Below, piece by piece: positions 49,723 through 57,528 of a stretch of 64,000 nucleotides of DNA. The stretch spans positions 4,238,501 through 4,302,500 of the forward strand of contig NZ_CP020700.1 in assembly GCF_003932715.1 (NCBI RefSeq), read 5' to 3'. Within the stretch, counting starts at the first letter, position 1. Every line of letters starts with the position of its first letter. Made by a program: the position numbers and the translations under genes. A model generated the notes under the pieces. The model ran no database searches. It worked only from the letters and a program-made list of their open reading frames with translations, and was not told the DNA's origin. Source of the stretch: Streptomyces tsukubensis. Its GTDB lineage: Bacteria > Actinomycetota > Actinomycetes > Streptomycetales > Streptomycetaceae.

Positions 49723-49903
49723 CCGGGCGATCCCGATCAGGAGAAGGCCGATGTCAGCCGGGTCCGGCAACTTCCCGATACAGCACGTCGGGCTGGACAC
49801 CGCGGGCTTCCCAGCACAACCTGAGCCACCAGTTCCGTAGCATCGAGGGGATCCGGCGGTCCTACGACGACCCCCGGACCCTCGTGTCGAGGTGAAGGCA
49901 GCG

Positions 49904-50593
49904 ATGACCGAGGGAGTCCCCGTGCCGGACCGCGCAGAGCGCACCATCACCGACGAGCAGCGGAACGACGCCGTGCTCATCTGGCGCTATCACCTGATGG
50001 GCCACGAGGTCCGGCCCTGCTCGGCGGCCATCGGCCTGGGCAGCCACGACCTCGGTGTCGCCACCGCCACCGTCGACCTCTACCGCGCCGGCCTCTTCCC
50101 CGTCGTCGTCTTCAGCGGCGGGAACAGCCCGACCACGGCAGCCCGTTTCCCGCGCGGTGAGGCGGTCCACTACCGGGAACACGCCCTCGACCTGGGTGTT
50201 CCCGACGAGGCGATCCTGCTGGAGCCCAGGGCAGGGAACACCGGCCAGAACATCGCCCTGTCCCGGGAGGTGTTGTGCAATGCCGGAGTGGAGGTCGAGT
50301 CCCTGCTCCTGATTTCCAAGCCGTACATGGAGCGCCGGTCGTACGCCACGTGCCGCAAGCTCTGGCCGGAGGCCGATGTCGTCTGCGCTTCCGAGCCGCT
50401 GGAGTTCGACGACTACATCAAGTCCATCGGGGACGAGAAGCTCGTCGTCGACATGCTCGTGGGCGATCTGCAACGGGTCATCGAGTACCCGGCACTCGGC
50501 TTCGCCGTCGCGCAGGACGTACCGGGAGTTGTCCACGATGCGTACGAGCGCCTCCTCCGCGCCGGCTTCGACAGCAGGCTCATCAACTCCTGA
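49904..50593 (+). CDS. YdcF-like (DUF218) protein
   Basis: 229 residues. The DUF218/YdcF core is clear: AAIGLGSHDLGVATATVDLYRAGLFPVVVFSGG (Rossmann-like start), the ARFPRGEAVHYREHALDLGVPDEAILLEPRAGNTGQNIALSREVL block with the conserved Glu/Arg/Thr/Asn, and LLLISKPYMERRSYATCRKLWPEADV. It lacks the membrane helices of SanA-type members, so it is cytosolic. Substrate unknown; YdcF binds S-adenosylmethionine. ATG 49904 follows GAGGTGAAGGC; GTG 49892 is an alternative. Confidence 0.82.
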   Translation: MTEGVPVPDRAERTITDEQRNDAVLIWRYHLMGHEVRPCSAAIGLGSHDLGVATATVDLYRAGLFPVVVFSGGNSPTTAARFPRGEAVHYREHALDLGVPDEAILLEPRAGNTGQNIALSREVLCNAGVEVESLLLISKPYMERRSYATCRKLWPEADVVCASEPLEFDDYIKSIGDEKLVVDMLVGDLQRVIEYPALGFAVAQDVPGVVHDAYERLLRAGFDSRLINS

Positions 50594-50613
50594 CGCCGGC
50601 ACCGCAACGGCCC

Positions 50614-51030
50614 TCAGCGGGGTCCCAACTCCTCCTCCAGATACCGCTGCACCGGCTCGAAGAGGCCGTACGGGACGTACTCCGGGATCTCCTTCAGGCC
50701 GACCCACGCCAGCTCCGCCAAGTCCTCCGGGTCGCCCACCCGTTCCGTGCCGCCCAGGACGACGCAGGCCGTGTAGGTCATCAGGCGGCCCGTCGCCGGG
50801 TGGACGCGTTCGCCCAGGGGGTGGAGCGCGGAGACGTCGAGGCCCGTCTCCTCGCGGGCCTCGCGGAGGGTCGCCTCCGTGGGGGATTCGCCCGGTTCGA
50901 TCTCGCCCGCCGGGAACTGCCAGGACAGCGAACCCTCACTTCTGCGGCGCCTGACCATCAGGACCCGGCCCTGGTGGACGATGACCGCCGCCGCGATGCC
51001 CGGTCGGATATCGGGCTCCTGTTGCGTCAT
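50614..51030 (-). CDS. Nudix hydrolase
   Basis: 138 residues. The Nudix box is canonical: GEIEPGESPTEATLREAREETGLDV (about 42-66). The N-terminal strand AAVIVHQGRVLMVRRRR and a short C-terminal helix complete the fold. It should hydrolyse a nucleoside-diphosphate-linked substrate in the cytosol; MutT-type cleaning or sugar-nucleotide cleavage cannot be distinguished. GGAGGAACCGAA precedes the ATG, which overlaps the stop of the upstream HTH-Nudix gene (ATGA), so the two are co-translated. Confidence 0.9.
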   Translation of the reverse strand: MTQQEPDIRPGIAAAVIVHQGRVLMVRRRRSEGSLSWQFPAGEIEPGESPTEATLREAREETGLDVSALHPLGERVHPATGRLMTYTACVVLGGTERVGDPEDLAELAWVGLKEIPEYVPYGLFEPVQRYLEEELGPR

Positions 51031-51686
51031 TTCGGTTCCTCCAGGACGGCAAGAACGGGTGGGAAGATCGTATGGGCGGGAATGAACCGGGGCACTGAAA
51101 TGATCGGCACCCACATGACGTCGACGTTTTCGTCGGCGTCGGAGTTCGTGGCCTCGCCCGCCAGATATTCGCAGAGGAAGTATTCACAGAGCACGCTCGT
51201 CACGGGATGCAGCCGGTCGCCGAGCCGCCGGCGGACCGCGCAGTGCACTCCCGTCTCGTCGAGTGTTTCCCGTACCGTCGCCGTCTCCGGACGTGCTCCG
51301 GGTTTGACGACCCCCGCCGGGAATTGCCAGGTGATACCACTCGCATCCGTGTCCCTCCGGCAGACCAGCAGTACCTCCTGATCGCGAATGACCACCGCGA
51401 TCGCCACCCGCAGCGCCTGCGCCCCGGAAGGGCCCGGCACATGGCTCCCACGTTCCCGGGAGATCAGCAGGGCAAACCGCTGCCGCACGGTCGGTACGGC
51501 CTTCTCGTGCACCGTGTCGAGAAGCTGCTGCATTTCCCGGCGGGGTACCACATGGGGATCCGAATGCCAAGAGGCCACCGTCCGCACACCGATGCCCAAT
51601 TGCGCGGCGAACTGCTCATTCGTGAGCCTCAGTGACGCCTGTAAGAGACAGGCGTACCGGCCGTTCCAGACGTCGATCACATCCAT
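51027..51686 (-). CDS. HTH-Nudix fusion regulator
   Basis: 219 residues. The N-terminal 65 residues are an HTH (RYACLLQASLRLTNEQFAAQLGIGVRTVASWHSDPHVVPRREM) and residues about 110-215 a Nudix domain (VAIAVVIRDQEVLLVCRRD). The Nudix box is altered: RETLDETG has Asp where the first metal-binding Glu of REUxEE is expected, and Lys replaces the earlier Glu (VVKPG), so it may bind rather than hydrolyse its ligand. This matches the theme of Nudix-related transcription factors. A 17-bp perfect palindrome (51711-51727) lies 25 bp before the ATG, a likely operator. It is coupled to the downstream Nudix gene. Confidence 0.8.
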   Translation of the reverse strand: MDVIDVWNGRYACLLQASLRLTNEQFAAQLGIGVRTVASWHSDPHVVPRREMQQLLDTVHEKAVPTVRQRFALLISRERGSHVPGPSGAQALRVAIAVVIRDQEVLLVCRRDTDASGITWQFPAGVVKPGARPETATVRETLDETGVHCAVRRRLGDRLHPVTSVLCEYFLCEYLAGEATNSDADENVDVMWVPIISVPRFIPAHTIFPPVLAVLEEPK

Positions 51687-51710
51687 CGCCGCCCCCTCCG
51701 CCCCCTGGGC

Positions 51711-51727
51711 GTTCCCGCTGCGGGAAC
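51711..51727. promoter_or_regulatory. 17-bp palindrome upstream of HTH-Nudix
   Basis: GTTCCCGC-T-GCGGGAAC is a perfect palindrome, 25 bp before the HTH-Nudix ATG on minus. It is a candidate operator for autoregulation. Confidence 0.55.
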
Positions 51728-51928
51728 ATCCGCACTGAAGGTGCACTACGGCTGCACCGGCGCTGCATGGTGGCACCGGAGGCGTATCGGGAAGAATGGC
51801 GGTCAGCAGGACGGGTGATCGTGCGGGATGCCCGTCCCGGAAACCTTCCGGAAGATCTTCCCCAAAGCGAACAAGAACGCCTGGCGGCCTGTAACGCCAG
51901 TAACGGTAAAGAGTTTAAAGGAGTACCC

Positions 51929-52030
51929 ATGGACGGTGGCCCGTCCGGCGCACAGTGGCCGGAACGGGCTCCCCGTTCGCACCGGTATTCCGCTGCTTCG
52001 ATCATGGGATATCCCGCGTATGGGTGTTGA
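51929..52030 (+). CDS. Possible 33-residue peptide
   Basis: Open frame beginning ATGGACGGTGG with AAAGGAG 6 nt upstream, one of the best ribosome sites in the window. The peptide starts MDGGPSGAQWPERAP and ends IMGYPAYGC. The surrounding DNA is less G+C-rich than its neighbours. It could be a leader peptide for the NDK-like gene, a secreted or modified peptide, or a chance frame. No modification enzyme typical of RiPP pathways is adjacent. Confidence 0.3.
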   Translation: MDGGPSGAQWPERAPRSHRYSAASIMGYPAYGC

Positions 52031-52058
52031 TTCGGGCGACAGTTCGGGTGAGGTTCCG

Positions 52059-52077
52059 CCGGTAGCCTCGATACCGG
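52059..52077. promoter_or_regulatory. Inverted repeat at the NDK-like promoter
   Basis: CCGGTA (52059-52064) and TACCGG (52072-52077) with 7-nt spacer. The embedded TAGCCT (52063-52068) could be the -10 box, so a bound repressor would block initiation. Confidence 0.4.
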
Positions 52078-52130
52078 ACGGTCGTCCTCCGGCCGTCATC
52101 CGCAAGGTGCTGGAAATCGAAGGGACACCC

Positions 52131-52640
52131 ATGGCCCAGGATCGGGAACATTCCGTCGAGCGCACACTCGTTCTGCTCAAGCCCGACGCACTCGCACGCG
52201 GACTCGCGGGACGGATCTTCGCGCGATTCGAGGACGCCGCATTGAAGATCGTGGGTACCAAGATGATCCGGATGGACGAGGAGTTCACCCGCCGCCACTA
52301 CTTCGACCTGGAGGAACGGCTCGGCCCCGAGGTCTACCGGCTGACCGATGTCTTTATGCGGCAGGGGCCGGTGATCGCCCTGGTCCTCGAAGGATTCGAC
52401 GCGATCGCCACCGTACGGAAGCTCGTCGGAAGCACCTATCCGAACGAGGCGCCCGCGGGCACCGTCCGCGGCGACTTCTCGCACTACAGCTCGGCCGCCA
52501 GCATCGCCTCAGGAAAGGCCGTGGCCAATCTCGTGCACGCCTCCGGCAACCGGGCGGAGGCGGAGCAGGAGGTCGCCCTCTGGTTCGACAAGGAGGAGCT
52601 GCACGACTACCGGACGCTGGCGGAGATCTACACGTACTGA
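52131..52640 (+). CDS. Nucleoside diphosphate kinase-like protein
   Basis: 169 residues, longer than the typical 137-150. ERTLVLLKPDALARGLAGRIFARFED is the NDK N-terminus, GPVIALVLEGFDAIATVRKLVGSTYPNEAPAGTVRGDF is the nucleotide region, and NLVHASGNRAEAEQEVALWF corresponds to the catalytic NxxHGSDSxExAxxEI, keeping the His but reading HASGN instead of HGSDS. It may therefore be a specialised kinase or a nucleotide-binding relative rather than the housekeeping Ndk. AAGGGA precedes the ATG. It begins a plus-strand series with CYTH and HD genes. Confidence 0.8.
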   Translation: MAQDREHSVERTLVLLKPDALARGLAGRIFARFEDAALKIVGTKMIRMDEEFTRRHYFDLEERLGPEVYRLTDVFMRQGPVIALVLEGFDAIATVRKLVGSTYPNEAPAGTVRGDFSHYSSAASIASGKAVANLVHASGNRAEAEQEVALWFDKEELHDYRTLAEIYTY

Positions 52641-52724
52641 CCGGCTGACTCCGGCCGTCACCCCGGGGGCGCCGGAGCGTTGAGCCGCATCGGTGAACCA
52701 CCCCGCCGACGTCCGAGAGGGACC

Positions 52725-53027
52725 ATGAGCGACCAGAGAGCCCGTCCGGCTTCCACCGCCGAGCTGGAGGCCGTCTTCCGGCGCGAACTGCCGGCCGACC
52801 GGTGGGCCGCGGCCGAGACCGCCTACGCCCTGGCCGTGCTCCACCGCGAACAGGGCGACTGGACCGTGTCCCGGACGTGGGTACGGCAGTGCCTGCGGCT
52901 GCTGGACGGGTTCCCGGACGAGACCGAGGAGCAGATCGCCACCCGCCGGACCGCGGTCGGCGGCGTACCGCTTCCCGGGCTTCTGCACGAGGGCGTGGTC
53001 CGGGCCCGCTTCGGCGACCCGGACTGA
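52725..53027 (+). CDS. Small hypothetical protein
   Basis: 100 residues, helical, with VFRRELPADRWAAAETAYALAVLHREQGDWTVSRTWVRQCLRLLDG resembling a TPR pair, and VGGVPLPGLLHEGVVRARFG near the end. GAGAGGGACC precedes the ATG. It lies between the NDK-like and CYTH genes and probably belongs to the same operon. I do not recognise the family. Confidence 0.65.
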   Translation: MSDQRARPASTAELEAVFRRELPADRWAAAETAYALAVLHREQGDWTVSRTWVRQCLRLLDGFPDETEEQIATRRTAVGGVPLPGLLHEGVVRARFGDPD

Positions 53028-53168
53028 CCCCGCGCACGACCCGTACGACACAGCCCCGACACACACCCGCTCCACCCCATGGGCGACGACCGGACCGGCT
53101 CCGGAACCTGCACCACCCCCGAGCCGGCCCGGTGGCCCGTCGTGCCCCAACGAGGAGGCGATCACGCC

Positions 53169-53750
53169 GTGCCCGTCGAGATCGAAATGCGCGCCCGCTT
53201 CAGCCCTCACGCCCATGACCGGCTCGTCGGCCGGCTGCGGCGCGACGGCGAGGACCTGGGCCCCGACGACAAGCGCATCCACTTCTACGTACTCCCTGAC
53301 CGGCTGCTGAAGGTCACCGAGAACGTGTCCACCCGTACCGCCAAGGTGAGCCTGAAGGACAGCCGGATCGGCCGCGGCCCCGCCTTCGCGGAGACCGAGT
53401 TCGCCATCGCCCCGGCGGACGTGGACACCGCCGTACGCCTGCTCGACGGCCTCGGCTTCGCCGCCGCACGGCACGAGGCCTTCACCCGGCGCCACAACTT
53501 CCGCTACGACGGCGTCGAGATCGCGGTCAAGTGGAGCGAAGCATGGGGACACCACGCCGAGTTCGAGGTCCTGCTCGAAGACGACGCGCCGGAGGCCGCC
53601 CGTACCGCGGCGGTGGAGCGCATCACGGGCGTGGCCGCCGGACTGGGCGTGGAACTGATGACCGAAGCAGAACTGGCCGAGTTCACCGCCGCCTTCGAGG
53701 CCCGGGAGCAGGAGCGCAAGGAGAGCGAGCGGTGGCCCGCAGGCACCTGA
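53169..53750 (+). CDS. CYTH-domain protein (class IV adenylate cyclase/triphosphatase type)
   Basis: 193 residues. The N-terminal VEIEMRARF corresponds to the ExExK signature (the Lys is Arg here). Family strands follow: KRIHFYVLPDRLLKVTENVSTRTAKVSLKDS, AETEFAI, the second acidic strand ...EIAVKWSEAWGHHAEFEVLLED and AAGLGVELMTEAEL. CYTH proteins act on triphosphorylated substrates: adenylate cyclase, thiamine triphosphatase or inorganic triphosphatase. The substrate cannot be told. GTG 53169 follows GAGGAGG. Its end overlaps the HD gene by 19 bp, indicating coupling. Confidence 0.78.
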   Translation: MPVEIEMRARFSPHAHDRLVGRLRRDGEDLGPDDKRIHFYVLPDRLLKVTENVSTRTAKVSLKDSRIGRGPAFAETEFAIAPADVDTAVRLLDGLGFAAARHEAFTRRHNFRYDGVEIAVKWSEAWGHHAEFEVLLEDDAPEAARTAAVERITGVAAGLGVELMTEAELAEFTAAFEAREQERKESERWPAGT

Positions 53751-54595
53751 CGACCGACCCCACGACCGCGTACGGCCTCCGGGACGACGGTACGCCCGCC
53801 GGGGCCCACGCCCCGCCGCCCGGCAGCCTCGTCGCGCTCGCCGCCCGCGGGCAGCTTCCCCCGCACCAGTACCCGGACCGGCCCACACTCGACTGGATAA
53901 CCGCCCACCGGCCCCGCCTCGGCCCGTCGTCCCACCCGGTGCCGGGACCCGCGACCCGGGCCCTGATACGGCGGTCGGCGACGCCCCCGCACTGGACCGC
54001 CGAACCCCGGCTCGCCGACTCCCTCCACGGCGTCCGCCACGCCATGCGGACCGCGGCCCTCGCGGGCGTACTCGCCGCAGCGAACGGCCTGGACGCCGCC
54101 GATACCGCGGTCGCGGTCGTGGCCGCCGCGGTCCACGACTGCCGCCGCCGCCACGACCGGGACGACCCCGGGCACGGCGAGCGGGCGGCCCACTGGCTGA
54201 CCGCCCGCGCCGACGAGGTGTGGGCCCACTTCGACCTCCCGGCCCCGGCGCCGCACACCGTCGTCCGGGCCGCCACCGCCGTACGGCTGCACGACGTCCC
54301 GTACGAGGACTTCGCCCCAGGAAACGGCGACAGCGGGCAGCGCCCGTACAACCACGTCCCGTACGAGGAACACCGCGCCGTCTGCGACCTCCTCAAGGCC
54401 GCCGACGCACTCGACCGCTACCGGCTGCCGAAGGCCTCCTGGTGGCCCGACACCCGCCGGGTCAGACAGCCCGCCTTCGACACCTTCCGCGCCCTCGCCT
54501 TCGATCTCGTCGTCGGCTCCGAGCGGGCCCGGCTCGCCGGAGCGGGCAGCGCCGACGCCGTCCTGTCCGTGCTCGCGGAGAAGGACATCGCCTGA
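53732..54595 (+). CDS. HD-domain phosphohydrolase-like protein
   Basis: 287 residues. Conserved residues of an HD fold are in order: HGVRHAMRTAALAGVLA (first His), VVAAAVHDCRRRHDRDDPGHGERAAHW (HD pair and downstream His), HDVPYED, and LLKAADALDRYRLPK with the final Asp. This suggests a metal-dependent phosphohydrolase of nucleotide-type substrates. The first 85 residues form a Pro/Arg-rich extension of unknown role. GTG 53732 is preceded by AAGGAGAGCGAGCG. The stop is separated by one base from the next ATG (TGATATG). Confidence 0.72.
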   Translation: MARRHLTTDPTTAYGLRDDGTPAGAHAPPPGSLVALAARGQLPPHQYPDRPTLDWITAHRPRLGPSSHPVPGPATRALIRRSATPPHWTAEPRLADSLHGVRHAMRTAALAGVLAAANGLDAADTAVAVVAAAVHDCRRRHDRDDPGHGERAAHWLTARADEVWAHFDLPAPAPHTVVRAATAVRLHDVPYEDFAPGNGDSGQRPYNHVPYEEHRAVCDLLKAADALDRYRLPKASWWPDTRRVRQPAFDTFRALAFDLVVGSERARLAGAGSADAVLSVLAEKDIA

Positions 54596-54596
54596 T

Positions 54597-56054
54597 ATGA
54601 CCGAGTCCACGATCAGGACCATGAAGAAGACGACGCAGACGGACCCGCACCCGGCGGTGGGAGCGGAACTCCTGGACGCCTACCGGCCGTGGGCCGATGC
54701 CCACGTCTTCTTCGACGCAGCCGGAATCCCCTTCACCGGCCCGGTGGACGGCCCGCTCGCCCGCAGGGCCGCCGCCTGGGAGCGGCGGCTGCACGCAACA
54801 CCCAACGGCCATCTGCTGCGCCGGAACGCACTCTTCGACACCCTGCGCGGCAGCAGCCGGCTGCACCTCCTCCACGTCACCCACGCCCTGGAACAGATCA
54901 GCCGCCAAGGCGTCCTCTACCCGTCCGGCGGCTGTCTCGTCGGCAGCGTCTACTGCGCGCCGCTCACCGCCACCGAACGCGGTTTCCGGATGCACAACCT
55001 TGCCGAGTACATCCTCACCAAGGAGGCGCCCGCCGGACTCGCCCGGCTCGGCGTCACCGACCGGGCCCCCACCCCGCTGATCTTCGAGATCGACATGCCC
55101 CCGCAGGCGTACCGGGGGCTCGCCGGGGTGGACTACCTCCGTCTCGGCCTGATCCACCTGGGGATCTACCGGCATCTGGAGTATCTGCTGAGCGCCGCCG
55201 AACGGCACCGGCTGCGGGACGCGGTGGTCGCCCGGGTCCGTAACTCCGCGGTCTTCCTGGCGACCGCGGCGGCCGTCGCCCACCGGGGGTTGCGGATCGC
55301 CGCGGGACCGTTTCTGCGGATGCTGGTGGACGCCGTACCGCGGCTGCCCATCCTCGGCTACCTCTACTTCGAGGCCCTGTCGGAGTATCTGATGCTCCAC
55401 TCGACGTCGCGGCAGACCCGGCACCTCGCCGACCTCGGCGAACTGAACAACCGGCTCTACAAGGACGTCCTGTTCGCCTCGTACCCGGGCACGGCCGGAA
55501 AGTTCGACCTCGCCGTCTTCCACCCCCGGCCCGAGGCGCTGCCGGGGCTGCTCCGCCCGATCGACCCGACCGTCGACCCCGGCCATGCCGCCGACTACCT
55601 CGTCGAACGCATCAGCCATCTCGTCGCGGCCCGGCTGATCGCACCCGGCGGGGTCCCCAGCGCCTGGCACCACACCCGCTGGGAGTTCGACGCCCTCACC
55701 CCCCGCTTCGGTCCGCTGCTGGGCCATCTGATCCACCGCGAGCTACGCACCTTCGGCCGCTATCCGGACTTCTACTTCTACTTCGACCAGTACAAGGCGC
55801 TCCAGGCCTGGAACTACTGGAACCACATGGACATCGTCGCGCCGTTCAACGGCACGATGCCCAAGGGGGAGGTGGGCATCAACCCCGCCTACCCGCACCT
55901 CGGCTACCGCGTCTGGCGGGCCGAACGGGACGACACCGGGCACGTACATCCGGTCGAACAGCTTCCGCTGACGATCGCGCCCCGGCTGGTGGACATCAAG
56001 TACACGCTCATGCGGAACAACCAGTGGGCCGCTCCGGCGTCCAGCGCGGCCTGA
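54597..56054 (+). CDS. Unrecognised 485-residue protein
   Basis: I do not recognise this family. It has no signal peptide. A hydrophobic helix pair may exist around residues 215-260 (AVFLATAAAVAHRG, FLRMLVDAVPRLPILGYLYFEALSEYLML). Other notable segments are LLHVTHALEQISRQGVLYPSGGCLVGSVYC near residue 90 and an aromatic block GRYPDFYFYFDQYKALQAWNYWNHMD near 385. Start and stop are tightly coupled to the HD gene before it, and a methyltransferase follows after 90 bp. Codon usage is like its neighbours. The context suggests an enzyme or structural partner in the same pathway as CYTH and HD. Confidence 0.7.
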   Translation: MTESTIRTMKKTTQTDPHPAVGAELLDAYRPWADAHVFFDAAGIPFTGPVDGPLARRAAAWERRLHATPNGHLLRRNALFDTLRGSSRLHLLHVTHALEQISRQGVLYPSGGCLVGSVYCAPLTATERGFRMHNLAEYILTKEAPAGLARLGVTDRAPTPLIFEIDMPPQAYRGLAGVDYLRLGLIHLGIYRHLEYLLSAAERHRLRDAVVARVRNSAVFLATAAAVAHRGLRIAAGPFLRMLVDAVPRLPILGYLYFEALSEYLMLHSTSRQTRHLADLGELNNRLYKDVLFASYPGTAGKFDLAVFHPRPEALPGLLRPIDPTVDPGHAADYLVERISHLVAARLIAPGGVPSAWHHTRWEFDALTPRFGPLLGHLIHRELRTFGRYPDFYFYFDQYKALQAWNYWNHMDIVAPFNGTMPKGEVGINPAYPHLGYRVWRAERDDTGHVHPVEQLPLTIAPRLVDIKYTLMRNNQWAAPASSAA

Positions 56055-56144
56055 GAACACGGGTCCGGGGCCGTCCGCGGTCCGAGAGCCCCGGCACGCC
56101 CCCACCTCCACCCATCGGTATCGACTCCTTCCGGGAGAACCCTC

Positions 56145-56882
56145 ATGCGTTCCTTCGGCACACCCGTGGCCGACGTCCTCGGCGAACAGATAGCCGCCAC
56201 CCTCTCCGACCCGGCCACCACCCACGGCCTCGCCCGCGCCCTCCGCGCCACCGCCCGTGAGCTGGAACTCCACCGCCACCACCTCGCCGGACGCCGGTCC
56301 CGGCCCGACGGCCGGGTCGACCGGCGGCCCGCCCGGGTCCAGATCGGCGGCGGCGGGCACCGCATCGGGGGCTTCTTCAACATCGACGCGGCCCCGCCCG
56401 CCGACCTCCTGTGGGACGTCCGCGAAGGGCTGCCGCTGCACGACGACTCCGTCGAGCTGCTCTTCTCCGAACACTTCCTGGAGCACATCGACTACCCCCG
56501 CTCGGCCAAGCGGTACGCGGCGGAGGCGCACCGGGTGCTCGCGCCTGGCGGGCGGATCGTCACCGGGGTCCCGGACGCGGCCTTCGCGCTCGGCGGCTAC
56601 TACGGGCCGCTGGACCCGGTGGAGGAGACCATGCGGCGCTGGTACGGCCGCCGGGACTGCCGGCCGCATATCAACACCCGGCTCGACCTGGTGAACCTCG
56701 TCTTCCGCGACCAGGACGACGATCCCCACTACACCCCGCATCTCTGGGCGTACGACCACGAGAAGCTGGTGCAGCTCTTCACCGAGGCCGGGTTCGGGGC
56801 GGTGGAGCCGTGGGACTTCGACGAGGCGCTCGCGAATCCCAAGCGGCGGTGGGGGAGCGTGTACGTGACCGCGACGAAGTAG
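56145..56882 (+). CDS. SAM-dependent methyltransferase-like protein (COG4627-like)
   Basis: 245 residues. VQIGGGGHRIGGFFNIDAAPPADLLWDVREGLPLHDDSVELLFSEHFLEHIDYPRSAKRYAAEAHRVLAPGGRIVTGVPD matches the Rossmann methyltransferase core of the COG4627 type, with GGGG in place of the usual GxGxG and the SEHxLEH signature (about residue 108). The C-terminal part (HINTRLDLVNLVFRDQDDDPHYTPHLWAYDHEKLVQLFTEAGF) is the substrate end. The methyl acceptor is unknown. GGGAGAACC precedes the ATG. It closes the plus-strand block that starts at 52131. Confidence 0.82.
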   Translation: MRSFGTPVADVLGEQIAATLSDPATTHGLARALRATARELELHRHHLAGRRSRPDGRVDRRPARVQIGGGGHRIGGFFNIDAAPPADLLWDVREGLPLHDDSVELLFSEHFLEHIDYPRSAKRYAAEAHRVLAPGGRIVTGVPDAAFALGGYYGPLDPVEETMRRWYGRRDCRPHINTRLDLVNLVFRDQDDDPHYTPHLWAYDHEKLVQLFTEAGFGAVEPWDFDEALANPKRRWGSVYVTATK

Positions 56883-56990
56883 CGGGACGGCGGTACGGGG
56901 CCGGGGCCGCCCCCTCGGCTCCGTACCGCCGCTTCGACGCCGGTCGCGGCCGGGGCCCGGGCACCCGTAACGCCCCTTCGGCACACCCCG

Positions 56991-57446
56991 CTACCCCAGC
57001 GGTTCCACCTCCACGAACCGCCGCCCCCGCTCCCCCCGGTACAGCAGCGCGTCCCAGCCGCCCGCCGCGTCCAGGGCCGCCACACAGGCCCGCAGCCGGG
57101 CGCCCGCCTCCGTCGGGGCGCCGCTGCCCGGCGGGCCCAGCCATTCGATGTGCGCGGTGCCGGGGCGGGGGCCGGACGAGACCCGGTAGCCGGTGGCGGC
57201 ACGCTCGCCTCCGGGGGTCAGCGCGGACGGGGGGATGCCCGCCGCCTCCAGGGTCAGGGCCACCGCCCGGACCGGCTGGCCGCGCTCCCAGGCGGCCGGG
57301 GCGGAGCCGCTGATCCGGCGGATCTGGAGCAGCCCCGCATAGGCGGTACGGACCTCCTCGGCCCGCACCACCTCGGCATTCGTACCGCCGCCGGTACCCG
57401 GGCCCACGACGCCGTCACCGGTCGCCGGTTCGAAGACCTCACCCAT
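56991..57446 (-). CDS. Hypothetical protein
   Basis: 151 residues. Mixed composition with EEVRTAYAGLLQIRRISGSAPAAWERGQPVRAVALTLEAAG in the middle and ARLRACVAALDAAGGWDALLYRGERGRRFVEVEPL at the end. It has a single cysteine, no signal peptide and no membrane helix. I do not recognise it. It is convergent with the methyltransferase and divergent from the GntR gene; the ATG at 57446 is about 80 bp from the GntR start. Confidence 0.6.
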   Translation of the reverse strand: MGEVFEPATGDGVVGPGTGGGTNAEVVRAEEVRTAYAGLLQIRRISGSAPAAWERGQPVRAVALTLEAAGIPPSALTPGGERAATGYRVSSGPRPGTAHIEWLGPPGSGAPTEAGARLRACVAALDAAGGWDALLYRGERGRRFVEVEPLG

Positions 57447-57528
57447 CGTCCACCACGACCCGCTCACCTCTTCCTCACACGGGGCTGGCCTATCGTTGCC
57501 GCAAACCCCCGTGAAGGAGAAGCCCACG

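Larger units (their letters stand above)
51687..52130. other. Divergent intergenic region between HTH-Nudix and NDK-like genes
   Basis: 444 bp. It contains a palindrome (51711-51727), a stretch of unusually low G+C around 51895-51925, a 33-codon open frame with a strong ribosome site (51929-52030), and an inverted repeat over the NDK-like promoter (52059-52077). No other gene is convincing. Confidence 0.6.

Noticed and set aside
44677..50593. Integrated plasmid or prophage
   Set aside because: No integrase, excisionase, att-site duplication, tRNA, replication or FtsK-like transfer gene; only the GntR protein recalls such elements.
51767..52030. 87-codon version of the small frame before the NDK-like gene
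   Set aside because: No ribosome site at its ATG; the internal ATG at 51929 has a strong one, so only the short form is kept, at low confidence.
51929..52030. RiPP precursor peptide
   Set aside because: No radical SAM, YcaO, lanthionine synthetase, RRE or peptidase gene nearby; the Cys-ending peptide alone is not enough.
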